In this document: piece after piece, positions 9,160 to 17,681 of the stretch
Layout of the letters: each line of letters begins with the position of its first letter
How positions within the stretch are numbered: position 1 is the stretch's first letter
Assembly (NCBI GenBank): GCA_035308765.1
Contig: DATGGA010000004.1
Coordinates: 27,923-91,922 of the forward strand
Direction of reading: 5' to 3'
Origin: RBG-16-66-20 sp035308765
Lineage (GTDB): Bacteria > Pseudomonadota > Gammaproteobacteria > Burkholderiales > SG8-39
DNA: 64,000 nt
Position numbers and translations under genes: made by a program
Notes under the pieces: model-generated
Told to the model about the DNA's origin: nothing
Database searches by the model: none
What the model saw: only the letters and a program-made list of their open reading frames with translations

Positions 9160-10542
9160 TCAAAGCCCGACCGCCTCGGCGACGAGGAGCTTCAGGTCGC
9201 GGTGCAGCTTTTCGCGGACCGCCGCGTAGGCCCTGCTCCCGATCAGGTTCCTGATTTCGTACGGGTCCTTGTCCAGATCGTAGAGCTCGTCCAGCTCACC
9301 GTCGCGGCCGCGGTTCACCCAGTGGATCAGCTTGTAGCGTTCGGTGCGTATCGCCTTGTAGGTCATGCCGATGAGCCAGGGATAAGCCTGTTCGGCCCAA
9401 TATTCCGCGAGGACGGCTTTTCTCCAGGGAGTTTTTTTATTTTTAAAAATATTTACCAATGATTTTCCTTGAATCTGGGGACCCGGTTTCCCGCCCGCGA
9501 GCTCGATCAGCGTCGGGGCGATGTCCTGGCAGATCAGCAGATCTTTTTTCCTCGTACCCGGTTTTATCAATTTCGGATAGCGGACCAGGAACGGCGAGCG
9601 GATCCCCTCTTCGTAGGCGAACCTCCGCTCCGGTCCCAGGCCATGTTCGCCGAAGAAGTAGCCGTTGTCGCCGAGGAAAACGATGCAGGTGTTGTCGAGC
9701 TCGCCCTTCTTCTCGAGCGTGTCGAGGACCATGCCGACGCCCTCGTCCACCGAGGCCATCATGCGCGCGCGCAGGCGGATCTCCTCCTGCGTGCCGGCAT
9801 GGATCGCGTCGAGCAATTGGCGCGATTTCGGCTCGGCGCGCATCTTGAAGATTTCCGTCCATACCGGCTTTTGCTTGAGGACCTCCTCGTAGCTCAGCAT
9901 GTTCGGCTTTTTCGGGAAGATCGCGTCCTTGTAGAGGCTCTTGTGGCGCTCGGCCGGTATGTAGCCGCCGTCCTTGCCGAAGGACACGGTGCCGTCGGCC
10001 TGCTGCTCCGCGTCCGGATGCACCGCCTTGTGCGCGAAGAACAGCGACCAGGGCTTGTCGTGCTTCCTTTCCAGGAACTCCACCGCCAGCCCGTTCATGA
10101 TGTCCGTGATATATCCGACGTGCTCCACGTACTTGCCGTCGTGGCACAGCTTCGGGTTCACGATCCGGCCGTGGCCGTCGTAGCTGACCCAGTGGTCGTA
10201 GCCCGGGCGCGGCACGCCGTCGTTGCCCATGTGCCATTTGCCGATATGCGCGGTCTCGTAGCCGAGTTTCTGCAACTCGAGGTGGTAGTTCGGCAGGCGG
10301 TGGCTCATCGCGCCGCGCGCCACGTTGTCGATGATGCCGTGGCGGCTCGCGTACTGGCCGGTAACGATGGAAGCGCGGTTCGGCGAGCAGATGGACGTGG
10401 TGTGGAACGCGCGTTCGAACAACGCCCCCTCGTGCGCGAGGCGGTCGATGTGCGGCGTCTTCATGTACGGATGCCCGCCCGCGCCGAACTCGTCGTAGCG
10501 CAGGTCGTCGATCAGGATGACGAGGAAATTGGGCTTTTTCAC
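9160..10542 (-). CDS. Type I sulfatase (formylglycine-dependent)
   Basis: Sulfatase/alkaline-phosphatase superfamily enzyme that hydrolyses sulfate esters. 460 residues. The metal ligands IDD (11-13) are present, and so is the modification motif CSPNRASIVTG (52-62), which fits C-x-P-x-R-x4-TG and predicts conversion of Cys52 to formylglycine. There is no signal peptide, so it should be cytosolic. The start is GTG 10540-10542, overlapping the flavoprotein stop as GTGA, which makes the two a coupled pair. The substrate is unknown; no maturase is seen in the window. Confidence 0.9.
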   Translation of the reverse strand: MKKPNFLVILIDDLRYDEFGAGGHPYMKTPHIDRLAHEGALFERAFHTTSICSPNRASIVTGQYASRHGIIDNVARGAMSHRLPNYHLELQKLGYETAHIGKWHMGNDGVPRPGYDHWVSYDGHGRIVNPKLCHDGKYVEHVGYITDIMNGLAVEFLERKHDKPWSLFFAHKAVHPDAEQQADGTVSFGKDGGYIPAERHKSLYKDAIFPKKPNMLSYEEVLKQKPVWTEIFKMRAEPKSRQLLDAIHAGTQEEIRLRARMMASVDEGVGMVLDTLEKKGELDNTCIVFLGDNGYFFGEHGLGPERRFAYEEGIRSPFLVRYPKLIKPGTRKKDLLICQDIAPTLIELAGGKPGPQIQGKSLVNIFKNKKTPWRKAVLAEYWAEQAYPWLIGMTYKAIRTERYKLIHWVNRGRDGELDELYDLDKDPYEIRNLIGSRAYAAVREKLHRDLKLLVAEAVGL

Positions 10543-11930
10543 GATTGCATTGGCTTGAGAATGCCGAGCATGGTGGGAATCAGTTCAGTCACCGTCGGGT
10601 GAATGTGCACCGCGCGCTGGATCGTGGTGTAGGGCTTCTTCGCATACATCACGTCGAGCAGCGAGTGCACGATCTCGTCGCCGTTCAGGCCGAGGATCGC
10701 GGCGCCGAGCAGTTCCTTCGTATCGGCGTCCACCAGCACCTTCATGAATCCCTGCGTCTCGCCCGCCTCGCGGGCGCGGCCGACACGGGTCATGGGCATC
10801 TTGCCGGCAAGTAGTTTCCTGCCGCTCTTCTTCGCCTCCGCTTCGTTCATGCCGACGCGGCCCAGGGGCGGGTCTATGAAGAGCGCGTAGCAGGAGATGC
10901 GGTCGGAGATTTTGCGCGGATCGTCGTCGAACAGGTTGGCGGCGACGATTTCGTAGTCGTTCCAGGAGGTGTGGGTGAACGCGCCCCTGCCGTTGGCGTC
11001 GCCCATGCACCACACGCCTTCGGCGCTGGAGCGGCATTGCTCATCCACGGTGATGTAACCGCGCGAGTCGACGGCGACGCCGGCTTTCTCGAGGCCCAGG
11101 TCGCCGGTGTTCGGAACGCGGCCCACGGCCAGCAACAAGTGACTTCCCTGCACTTCTGTTTTCTTCTTCTCGCTTTCAAACCGGACTGAAATTCGATCAT
11201 TCAATTTCGAAATATTCATGCTGTCCGCACCAACATGAATCTCCACCCCTTCCCGCCCCAGGATGGCGCGGATCTCGGCGACGACGTCCTCGTCCTCGCG
11301 CGGCAGCAGCTTCGGGAATTTCTCGATGACGGTGACTTTGGCGCCGAAGCGCCGGTACATCTGCGCGAATTCCAGGCCAATGTAGCTGCCGCCGACGATG
11401 ACCAGGTGCTCGGGCACGCGATCGATGTCCATCATGTTGGTGTTGGTGAGATAGGGCACATCCTTCACGCCCGGAATGTCCGGCACCACCGCGCGGCCGC
11501 CGACGTTGATGAAAATCCTGTCCGCCTGCAGCGTCCTGCCGCCCACTTCCAGCGTGCGCGGCGCAGTGAAGCGCGCGTGGCCGCGAAGCAGCGTCACGTT
11601 CTTCATGCCGGCGATCCAGCCGGCGAGGCCGTCGGAGGACTGCCTGACCACGCCATCCTTGCGCGCCTTGACCGACTTCATGTCGACGCGCACGTCGCTC
11701 GCTGTAAAGCCGTATTCGCCGCCGCGGCGCGCCATGTGGATCGCGCGAGCGCTGCCGACGAGGGTCTTGGTGGGGATGCAGCCGACGTTGACGCAGGTAC
11801 CGCCGAGGAGCTTGCGCTCGATGATCGCGGTCTTCAATCCTTCGGCGCCGAGGCGCGCGGCAAGCGGAGGCCCTGCCTGCCCGGCACCGATTACGGCTGC
11901 GTCATAGCGTTCAACCAACAACTTAATCAT
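10539..11930 (-). CDS. Mercuric-reductase-like pyridine nucleotide-disulfide oxidoreductase
   Basis: Class I flavoprotein disulfide reductase of 463 residues. FAD motif GAGQAG (15-20), redox pair C46-x4-C51 in GGTCVNVGC, a NAD(P)H-binding VIVGGSYIGLEFA stretch near 174, and a C-terminal HIHPTVTEL active-site segment. It lacks an N-terminal heavy-metal-associated domain and the C-terminal Cys pair that binds Hg(II), so true mercury reduction is doubtful. The start is ATG 11930; the frame stays open another 1.4 kb upstream, but that only shadows genes on the other strand. It is coupled to the sulfatase by GTGA. Confidence 0.9.
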   Translation of the reverse strand: MIKLLVERYDAAVIGAGQAGPPLAARLGAEGLKTAIIERKLLGGTCVNVGCIPTKTLVGSARAIHMARRGGEYGFTASDVRVDMKSVKARKDGVVRQSSDGLAGWIAGMKNVTLLRGHARFTAPRTLEVGGRTLQADRIFINVGGRAVVPDIPGVKDVPYLTNTNMMDIDRVPEHLVIVGGSYIGLEFAQMYRRFGAKVTVIEKFPKLLPREDEDVVAEIRAILGREGVEIHVGADSMNISKLNDRISVRFESEKKKTEVQGSHLLLAVGRVPNTGDLGLEKAGVAVDSRGYITVDEQCRSSAEGVWCMGDANGRGAFTHTSWNDYEIVAANLFDDDPRKISDRISCYALFIDPPLGRVGMNEAEAKKSGRKLLAGKMPMTRVGRAREAGETQGFMKVLVDADTKELLGAAILGLNGDEIVHSLLDVMYAKKPYTTIQRAVHIHPTVTELIPTMLGILKPMQS

Positions 11931-11945
11931 GGCACAATCTTCCGC

Positions 11946-12488
11946 GTGAAGAAAGAGAAGGTCTCCGTCACGATAAGGATCGCCGAGCCCGGCGACGCGC
12001 AGGGCATCGCCGAGATGTCGCGCGACCACATCGAAACCGGCCTCGGGTGGAGGTACGACCAGGCGCACATCCTGCGCGCCATGCGGCGGCGCGAAACCGT
12101 GGTGCTCGCCGCCAGCGGACGCCCGACCTACATCGCCCGCGAACGCCCTTCGCTTGCCGGCTTCACGATCATGGATTTCGGCGACGAGCGCGCGCACCTG
12201 GTGCTGCTCGCGGTGCATCCGACGCAGCGCCGCAACGGCATCGGCCGGCGGCTGGTGGAATGGCTGATGGAATCCGCGCTGACCGCCGGCATGGCGAGCG
12301 TGCACCTCGAGTTGCGCGCCGACAACGCGGCCGCGCGTCGCTTCTACCGCGCGCTCGGATTCTCCGAAACGGTGCTGATGCCCAGGTACTACGACGGCCG
12401 CGAGGCGGCGATGCGGATGATCCGCGTGCTGCGCGCCCCGGGCCCGTTGCCGCTGTCCTGGCGTCCGCCCGTCCTCGGGCAGAGCTAG
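11946..12488 (+). CDS. GNAT-family N-acetyltransferase
   Basis: A 180-residue acetyl-CoA-dependent acyltransferase. Beta4/alpha3 with the acetyl-CoA loop RRNGIGRRLVEWLM, then LELRADNAAARRFYRALGF, the RimI-like signature. The start is uncertain: GTG 11946 gives a full domain beginning with VTIRIAEPGDA, but it has no clear Shine-Dalgarno. Only 15 bases separate it from the divergent flavoprotein start, leaving little room for promoters. It probably heads the short operon with the SDR and flavoprotein genes that follow. Confidence 0.85.
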   Translation: MKKEKVSVTIRIAEPGDAQGIAEMSRDHIETGLGWRYDQAHILRAMRRRETVVLAASGRPTYIARERPSLAGFTIMDFGDERAHLVLLAVHPTQRRNGIGRRLVEWLMESALTAGMASVHLELRADNAAARRFYRALGFSETVLMPRYYDGREAAMRMIRVLRAPGPLPLSWRPPVLGQS

Positions 12489-12500
12489 ACACCCCTCGTC

Positions 12501-13241
12501 ATGGATCTTGGCATTTCGGGCAAGACGGCCCTGGTCACGGGCGCCAGCGCCGGCATCGGCCGCGCCATCGCCAAGTCGCTCGCCGCCGAGGGTGTGAGGC
12601 TCGCCGTGGTCGCGCGGCGGCGCAAGCTGCTGGAAACGCTGCAGGACGAGATCGGCGCCGAGCTCGTCATCATCGAATGCGACTTCATGCTGGAGACCGC
12701 GCCGAAGACCATCGCGGATGCCGCGCTCGCTGGCCTGGGCTCCGTCGAGATCCTGGTCAACAACGCGGGCGGTTCGCGCGCCTTCAAGCTGGATGCATCC
12801 GAAGAGCAGTGGAACGAGGCCCTGACGCTGAATTTCACGCGCCAGCGCCAGCTCACCCACCGGCTGCTCGATCAGATGACCGCGCGCAGATGGGGCCGCA
12901 TCGTCAACATCACGGGCAAGTCCGAGCCCGAGGGCATCAACGGCGCCTTCTGCGCCAAAGCGGCGATGCATTCCTGGTCCAAGGGCCTGTCGCGCGAAGT
13001 CGGCAGGCACGGCATCACGGTGAACTGCATCCCGCCCGGGCGCATCATCAGCGAGCAGATCCTGCGCAACTATTCGCCCGAGTACCGCAAACACCAGTCC
13101 GAGCACGAAATCCCGGTGGGCGAATACGGCCAGCCGGAGGATCTCGCGAATCTGGTCTGCTTCCTCGCCTCGCCGCGCGCGCGCTACATCACGGGCGCGG
13201 TGATCCCGGTGGACGGCGGCCTGCGGAAATACCAGTTCTAG
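12501..13241 (+). CDS. Short-chain dehydrogenase/reductase-like protein lacking the catalytic Ser and Tyr
   Basis: 246 residues with an intact SDR Rossmann fold: TGASAGIG (13-20), NNAG (87-90), a C-terminal PVDGG. The active site is odd. Lys153 is kept, but the position four residues before it, normally Tyr, is Ala149. The usual NISS is NITG (136-139), and the segment between is about three residues short. It may be a non-catalytic or repurposed SDR. It lies 12 bases after the GNAT gene and one base before the tricarballylate-dehydrogenase-like gene, so it is part of that operon. Confidence 0.9.
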   Translation: MDLGISGKTALVTGASAGIGRAIAKSLAAEGVRLAVVARRRKLLETLQDEIGAELVIIECDFMLETAPKTIADAALAGLGSVEILVNNAGGSRAFKLDASEEQWNEALTLNFTRQRQLTHRLLDQMTARRWGRIVNITGKSEPEGINGAFCAKAAMHSWSKGLSREVGRHGITVNCIPPGRIISEQILRNYSPEYRKHQSEHEIPVGEYGQPEDLANLVCFLASPRARYITGAVIPVDGGLRKYQF

Positions 13242-13242
13242 C

Positions 13243-14712
13243 ATGGAGTACGACGTTATCGTCGTGGGCGCAGGCAACGCGGCCTTCTGTGCGGCGCTCG
13301 CCGCCGCCGAGACGAAGAAGAAGATCCTGGTGCTGGAGCGCGCGCCGGAGGAAGAGTCCGGCGGCAACTCGCGCTATACCGCGGGCCTGATGCGCGTCGC
13401 CTACCGCGGCGTCGACGACCTGAAGCGGGCGATCCCGGACCTGAGCGCGGAGGAAATCGCGCGCAGCGATTTTGGCACCTATACGGAAGAGCAGTTCCTC
13501 GACGACATGGGCCGCGTGACGGAATACCGCTGCGATCCCGATCTGACCGAGGTCCTGGTCAAAAACTCCCTTTCGACAGTCGAGTGGATGCGCGGCAAAG
13601 GCGTGCGCTTCACCGCGGCCTGGGGCCGCCAGGCGTTCAACATCGGCGGCAAGTTCAAGTTCTGGGGCGGCCTCACGGTCGAAGCGGTGGGCGGCGGGCC
13701 GGGACTGGTGGAATCGCTCACCAGCATCGCGAAGAAGAACGGCATCGAGGTCTGGTACGAGGCGCGCGCCAAGGAACTGTTGAGCGACGACTCGGGGATT
13801 ACCGGGATCGTCGTGAAGCACAAAAGCAAAACCGTGTCATTGAAAGCAAAAGCGGTCGTGCTCGCGGCTGGCGGCTTCCAGTCGGATCCCGAGCAGCGCA
13901 CGCGCTACCTGGGACCGGGCTGGGAACTCGCCAAAGTCCGCGGCACGCGCTTCAACACGGGCGACGGCATCCGCATGGGGCTCGCTGCGGGAGCGGCGGC
14001 CACCGGCAACTGGTCGGGCTGCCACGCGGTGGCCTGGGAACGCAATGCGCCCGAGTTCGGCGACCTCGCGGTCGGCGACCAGTTCCAGAAGCACTCCTAT
14101 CCCTGGGGCATCTACATCAATGCCGAGGGCAGGCGCTTCGTCGACGAAGGCGCGGACTTCCGCAACTACACCTACGCCAAGTACGGCCGCATCATCCTGC
14201 AGCAGCCGGGCCAGTTCGCCTGGCAGATATTCGATGCCAAGGTGAAGGCGCAACTGCGCGATGAATACAAGATCAAGCAGGTCACAAAGCGGGTCGGCAA
14301 CACACTGGAGGAACTCGTATCGAAACTCGAGGACACAAACCAGGCAGCCGCCTTGGAGGAGATCCGGCAATACAACGCCGCGGTGCAGACGGATGTGCCC
14401 TTCAATCCCAACCTCAAGGACGGCAGAGGGACGAAAAACCTGAAAATAAACAAAAGCAATTGGGCCAACACCCTCGACACGCCGCCCTACGAAGCCTATG
14501 CGGTCACCTGCGGCATCACTTTCAGTTTCGGCGGCCTCAAGATCAACACCGACGCACAGGTGATTTCATCGGACGGCGCGCCCATCCCGGGCCTTTACGC
14601 GGCAGGCGAACTGGTCGGCGGCATTTTCTGGTTCAACTACCCGGGCGGAACGGGGCTCACCAACGGCGCGGTGTTCGGCAGAATCGCCGGCCAAAACGCC
14701 GCACGCAGCTAG
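13243..14712 (+). CDS. FAD-dependent tricarballylate dehydrogenase-like flavoprotein
   Basis: 489-residue flavoprotein of the fumarate reductase/succinate dehydrogenase flavoprotein family. N-terminal FAD motif VVGAGNAAFCAALAA (8-22), the SGGNSRYTAG segment, GRRFVDEG, and a C-terminal GLYAAGELVGGIFWFNYPGGTG as in TcuA-type proteins. TcuA oxidises tricarballylate to cis-aconitate; 3-ketosteroid or other dehydrogenase roles are possible. It begins one base after the SDR stop and ends in a four-base overlap with the convergent LysR gene. There is no TcuB next to it. Confidence 0.85.
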   Translation: MEYDVIVVGAGNAAFCAALAAAETKKKILVLERAPEEESGGNSRYTAGLMRVAYRGVDDLKRAIPDLSAEEIARSDFGTYTEEQFLDDMGRVTEYRCDPDLTEVLVKNSLSTVEWMRGKGVRFTAAWGRQAFNIGGKFKFWGGLTVEAVGGGPGLVESLTSIAKKNGIEVWYEARAKELLSDDSGITGIVVKHKSKTVSLKAKAVVLAAGGFQSDPEQRTRYLGPGWELAKVRGTRFNTGDGIRMGLAAGAAATGNWSGCHAVAWERNAPEFGDLAVGDQFQKHSYPWGIYINAEGRRFVDEGADFRNYTYAKYGRIILQQPGQFAWQIFDAKVKAQLRDEYKIKQVTKRVGNTLEELVSKLEDTNQAAALEEIRQYNAAVQTDVPFNPNLKDGRGTKNLKINKSNWANTLDTPPYEAYAVTCGITFSFGGLKINTDAQVISSDGAPIPGLYAAGELVGGIFWFNYPGGTGLTNGAVFGRIAGQNAARS

Positions 14713-15623
14713 TTCTTCGCCTCTTCCAGCAGCCAGGCTGCGAACTTCGCCACATCCTGCTTGCCCGCGGCGCGCGCCGAGCGCACCACGAAGTACCCGT
14801 GCGAGGAAACCACCGATTTCTTGAATGGCGCCACCAGCGTCTTGTCTTTCAGCATGCGCCGCAGTAGCGGCAGGCGCCCGAGCGCGATGCCCTGCCCGTT
14901 GACGGCGGCCTGCACCAGCTGGTCGTACTGGTTGAACTGCAGCGCGCCGGCGGGCTTCAGGTCGCGCAGTCCGTGCGCGTGCAGCCACAGGTTCCATTCC
15001 ATCCAGGAGAATTTCGCGTCGGCCGAGTGCAGCAGCACGTGCGCGCGCAGGTCCGCGGGTTCGCGCAGCGGCCGCGCCGGATCGGCGGCGAGCGATGGGC
15101 TGCAGACGGGGATCACCGCCTCCTCGAACAGCGGGCGCTGCCCTTTCATTTCGGCGTCCGGCGCATAGCGGATGCCGAGGTCGATCCCCTCGCGCTCGAG
15201 GTTGGCAAGTTCGTAGGAGGCAGAGATGCGCACGTCCACGCCCGGATTTGCCTGCAGGTAGCCGTTCAGGCGGGGAATCAGCCAGAGCGAGGCGAAGCCC
15301 GGGGTCGTGGTCACCGTCACGGTGCGCGCGGCGGCCGCGCCGCGCAGCTTCTGCGTCGCGCCGTCCAACTCGCCCAGCGCCCCCTGCACCACCTGGTAGA
15401 AACGCTGTCCGGATTCGGTCAGCAGGAGCGCCCGCGTGCGGCGCTCGAACAGCTTGGCGCCCAGGCTTTCCTCCAGCGCCTGGATCTGGCGGCTGATGGC
15501 CGACTGGGTCAGGGACAACTCCCCCGCCGCCTTGGTGAACGACAACTGGCGGGCCGCCGCCTCGAAGGCGAGCAGCAGCTCCAGCGGGGGCAGCTGCCAG
15601 CGCTGGCTATGGATTCCTGGCAT
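14709..15623 (-). CDS. LysR-family transcriptional regulator (GcvA-like)
   Basis: 304 residues: winged helix-turn-helix at about 13-72 (LLAFEAAARQLSFTKAAGEL then SQxAISRQIQALEESLGAKLF type), then a periplasmic-binding-like effector domain. The N-terminal wording is typical of the GcvA-like subgroup. It is transcribed away from a DUF2917 gene, a pairing frequent in Burkholderiales, and the shared 89-base spacer holds inverted repeats. The stop shares CTAG with the stop of the flavoprotein gene. Confidence 0.93.
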   Translation of the reverse strand: MPGIHSQRWQLPPLELLLAFEAAARQLSFTKAAGELSLTQSAISRQIQALEESLGAKLFERRTRALLLTESGQRFYQVVQGALGELDGATQKLRGAAAARTVTVTTTPGFASLWLIPRLNGYLQANPGVDVRISASYELANLEREGIDLGIRYAPDAEMKGQRPLFEEAVIPVCSPSLAADPARPLREPADLRAHVLLHSADAKFSWMEWNLWLHAHGLRDLKPAGALQFNQYDQLVQAAVNGQGIALGRLPLLRRMLKDKTLVAPFKKSVVSSHGYFVVRSARAAGKQDVAKFAAWLLEEAKN

Positions 15624-15625
15624 GC

Positions 15626-15698
15626 ATGCATCTCATTCGAAAAGACCGCTTGTTCCTCTGTAGAGCAACGCACAAAATAGATGCATACCAAGAATGAG
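15626..15698. promoter_or_regulatory. Candidate LysR operator region: two interleaved inverted repeats
   Basis: Between the divergent LysR and DUF2917 starts, ATGCATCT (15626-15633) is matched exactly by AGATGCAT (15679-15686), and CTCATTC (15632-15638) by GAATGAG (15692-15698). Between them, TTGTTC (15650-15655) and CAAAAT (15673-15678), 17 bases apart, could form a weak sigma-70 promoter for DUF2917. Paired distant dyads fit two-site LysR binding. Confidence 0.4.
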
Positions 15699-15712
15699 TC
15701 AAGGAGCTCTCC

Positions 15713-15961
15713 ATGAACCTCAGCCAGATCGCAGGCAGCATTCCTCTCCGCAGCAACCAGCCGCTGCGCATCGAAAACGGCTACGGCAGGCGCATATCGG
15801 TGCTTGAAGGCCATGTCTGGGTGACGCAGGACGGCGACCCGCGCGACATCGTGCTCGGCGCGGGCGAGGACTTCGTGTTCGATCGCCGCGCGATGGCGGT
15901 GCTGTCCGCCCTAGACGGCGATGCGCGCATCGTCCGCCAGGACGGCGTGAACCTCGCCTAG
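15713..15961 (+). CDS. DUF2917 domain-containing protein
   Basis: 82-residue small cytosolic protein with the DUF2917 pattern (RIENGYGRRISVLEGHVWVTQDGDPRDIVLGAG type core), predicted to be a short beta-rich fold like a cupin half. Function unknown. An AAGGAG Shine-Dalgarno lies 8 bases before the ATG. The divergent GcvA-like LysR gene is its probable regulator. Confidence 0.85.
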   Translation: MNLSQIAGSIPLRSNQPLRIENGYGRRISVLEGHVWVTQDGDPRDIVLGAGEDFVFDRRAMAVLSALDGDARIVRQDGVNLA

Positions 15962-16021
15962 GCGACCGACAGCGTACCGGCAGCGTAATATCGGAGTTCA
16001 GATGCAATAGGGGGCTCCGGG

Positions 16022-16975
16022 GTGCTGCGCTGGCTGGTCGTTCTGGGTTGCCTGCTCGCCGGAACGGTCGCCGCGGCTTACCCCGACAAGCCCATCCGCT
16101 TCGTGATTCCCTCCGCGCCGGGCGGCTCGCCCGACGTGCTGATGCGCGTTCTGCTTGCCGAGATGTCGAAGCAGATGGGCGTGGCCTTCGTGGTCGAGAA
16201 CAGGCCCGGCGCCTCGTTCGTGATCGGCACCCTGGAGATCGTGCGCGCGCCCGCCGACGGCTACACGCTGGGCTACGGCAATATCGTGTCGCTGGCGGTC
16301 AACAGGTCCCTGCTCGACAAGATGCCCTACGACGTCGAGCGCGACCTCGCGCTGATTTCCAATTGCGTACGCGTCTACAACATGCTCGCGGTGAACAACA
16401 ACCTGCCGGTACGCACGGTAGCCGAGCTGATCGCGTACGCGAGGCGCAATCCCGGCCAACTGGTGATGGCATCCGCAGGCAACGGCACCACGGGCCACCT
16501 CGGCGGCGAACTGTTCAAGTCCATGACCGGGACTTTCATCCTGCACCTGCCCTACCGCGGCAGCGCGCAGGCAATCAACGACCTGATCGGCGGCCAGGTG
16601 CAGCTGATGTTCGACAACGTTCCGTCCATCGGGCCGCACGTCAAGGCAGGCCGCGTGCGCGGCATCGCGGTATCCGGCCCGCGGCGCTCGCCGGTGTTCC
16701 CGGAACTCCCGACCGTCGCCGAGGCCGGCGTAACGGGCTACGAGACTGTCGCCTGGGGCGGCGTCATCGGTCCCGCCGGCCTGCCGAGGGACATCGTCGC
16801 CCGATTGCATGCCGAGATCCGCACCGCGCTCGCTTCGCCCGCGCTGCAGGAGCGCTACCGCAACCTCGACGCCGAGATCGACGGCGGCACGCCGGAGGAA
16901 TTCCTCGCCCTGGTGCGCAGCGAAACGCCGAAATGGGCGGCCGTGGTGAAGCGCTCCGGGGCGAAGGTGGACTGA
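16022..16975 (+). CDS. Bug/TctC-family receptor protein
   Basis: Second periplasmic Bug-type solute receptor of the window. 317 residues from GTG 16022, preceded by GGGGG. Signal peptide 1-19 (to TVAAAY), then IPSAPGGSPDVLMRVLL, VVENRPGASF, ADGYTLGYGN, LPYRGSAQAI and the C-terminal WAAVVKRSGAKVD. There is no transporter membrane gene close by. The following GST gene is 77 bases downstream with its own strong ribosome-binding site, so a shared operon is possible but unproven. Confidence 0.92.
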   Translation: MLRWLVVLGCLLAGTVAAAYPDKPIRFVIPSAPGGSPDVLMRVLLAEMSKQMGVAFVVENRPGASFVIGTLEIVRAPADGYTLGYGNIVSLAVNRSLLDKMPYDVERDLALISNCVRVYNMLAVNNNLPVRTVAELIAYARRNPGQLVMASAGNGTTGHLGGELFKSMTGTFILHLPYRGSAQAINDLIGGQVQLMFDNVPSIGPHVKAGRVRGIAVSGPRRSPVFPELPTVAEAGVTGYETVAWGGVIGPAGLPRDIVARLHAEIRTALASPALQERYRNLDAEIDGGTPEEFLALVRSETPKWAAVVKRSGAKVD

Positions 16976-17052
16976 GGCGCGTACCCGGCTGAAGCCTGCT
17001 CGCGAGATAATTGCGCGTGAAGAGCAACCCTACCCCCCAAGGAGATACCCGC

Positions 17053-17655
17053 ATGAAGCTCTACTACTCCCCCGGCGCCTGCTCGCTCGCGCCCCACATC
17101 GCCATGCGCGAGCTCGGCATTCCCGTCGACCTGATGAAGGTGGACTTAAAGGCCAAGCAGTACGAAGGCGGCGACTACAAGCAGGTCAATCCCAAAGGTT
17201 ATGTGCCCGCCGTCGAGACGCCGGCCGGCGTGCTGACCGAGGCGCCCGTCATCCTGCAGTACCTCGCCGACCAGAAGCCCGACGCGGGGCTCGCTCCCAA
17301 GCCCGGCGACCCGGCACGCTACAAGCTGCAGGAGATGCTCAACTTCATCACTTCCGAGATGCACAAGGGCATGGGCAATTTCTTCAACCCTGCGATGAAC
17401 GACGGCTGGCGCCAGGCGGTGACGGACCGATTGGGCGTGCGCATGGACTGGCTCGCCAAGCAACTCGAAGGCAGGCAGTACATCATGGGCGACAAGTTCA
17501 CGGTCGCCGACGCCTACCTGTTCACGATCCTCAACTGGGCTGGCCCGAGCAAGTTCGACCTGTCGAAGTGGCCGGCGATCACCGACTACCAGAAGCGCGT
17601 GGCGTCGCGACCGAAGGTGCAGGAAGCGCTCAAGGCGGAAGGCCTGGTGAAGTAA
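17053..17655 (+). CDS. Glutathione S-transferase (GstA-like, beta class)
   Basis: 200 residues: thioredoxin-like N-terminal domain starting MKLYYSPGACSLAPHI, where Cys10 is the usual beta-class active-site cysteine, VNPKGYVPAVE and the cis-proline loop, then the helical C-terminal domain with the FTVADAYLFTILNW signature. It conjugates or reduces electrophiles with glutathione in the cytoplasm. ATG 17053 has a perfect AAGGAGA site; the in-frame extension to 17011 is not needed. Confidence 0.94.
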   Translation: MKLYYSPGACSLAPHIAMRELGIPVDLMKVDLKAKQYEGGDYKQVNPKGYVPAVETPAGVLTEAPVILQYLADQKPDAGLAPKPGDPARYKLQEMLNFITSEMHKGMGNFFNPAMNDGWRQAVTDRLGVRMDWLAKQLEGRQYIMGDKFTVADAYLFTILNWAGPSKFDLSKWPAITDYQKRVASRPKVQEALKAEGLVK

Positions 17656-17681
17656 GGACCGGCCAAAGACCGGCAGTCGCG

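Noticed and set aside
11235..11940. Long plus-strand frame before the GNAT gene
   Set aside because: It lies exactly opposite the flavoprotein gene, has a low-complexity His/Arg/Asp-rich translation and only merges into the GNAT frame. The GNAT domain starts at about 11946.
11931..13367. 1.4-kb minus-strand extension of the flavoprotein frame
   Set aside because: It mirrors the GNAT and SDR genes on the plus strand and carries no recognisable domain; the family-typical N-terminus begins at ATG 11930.
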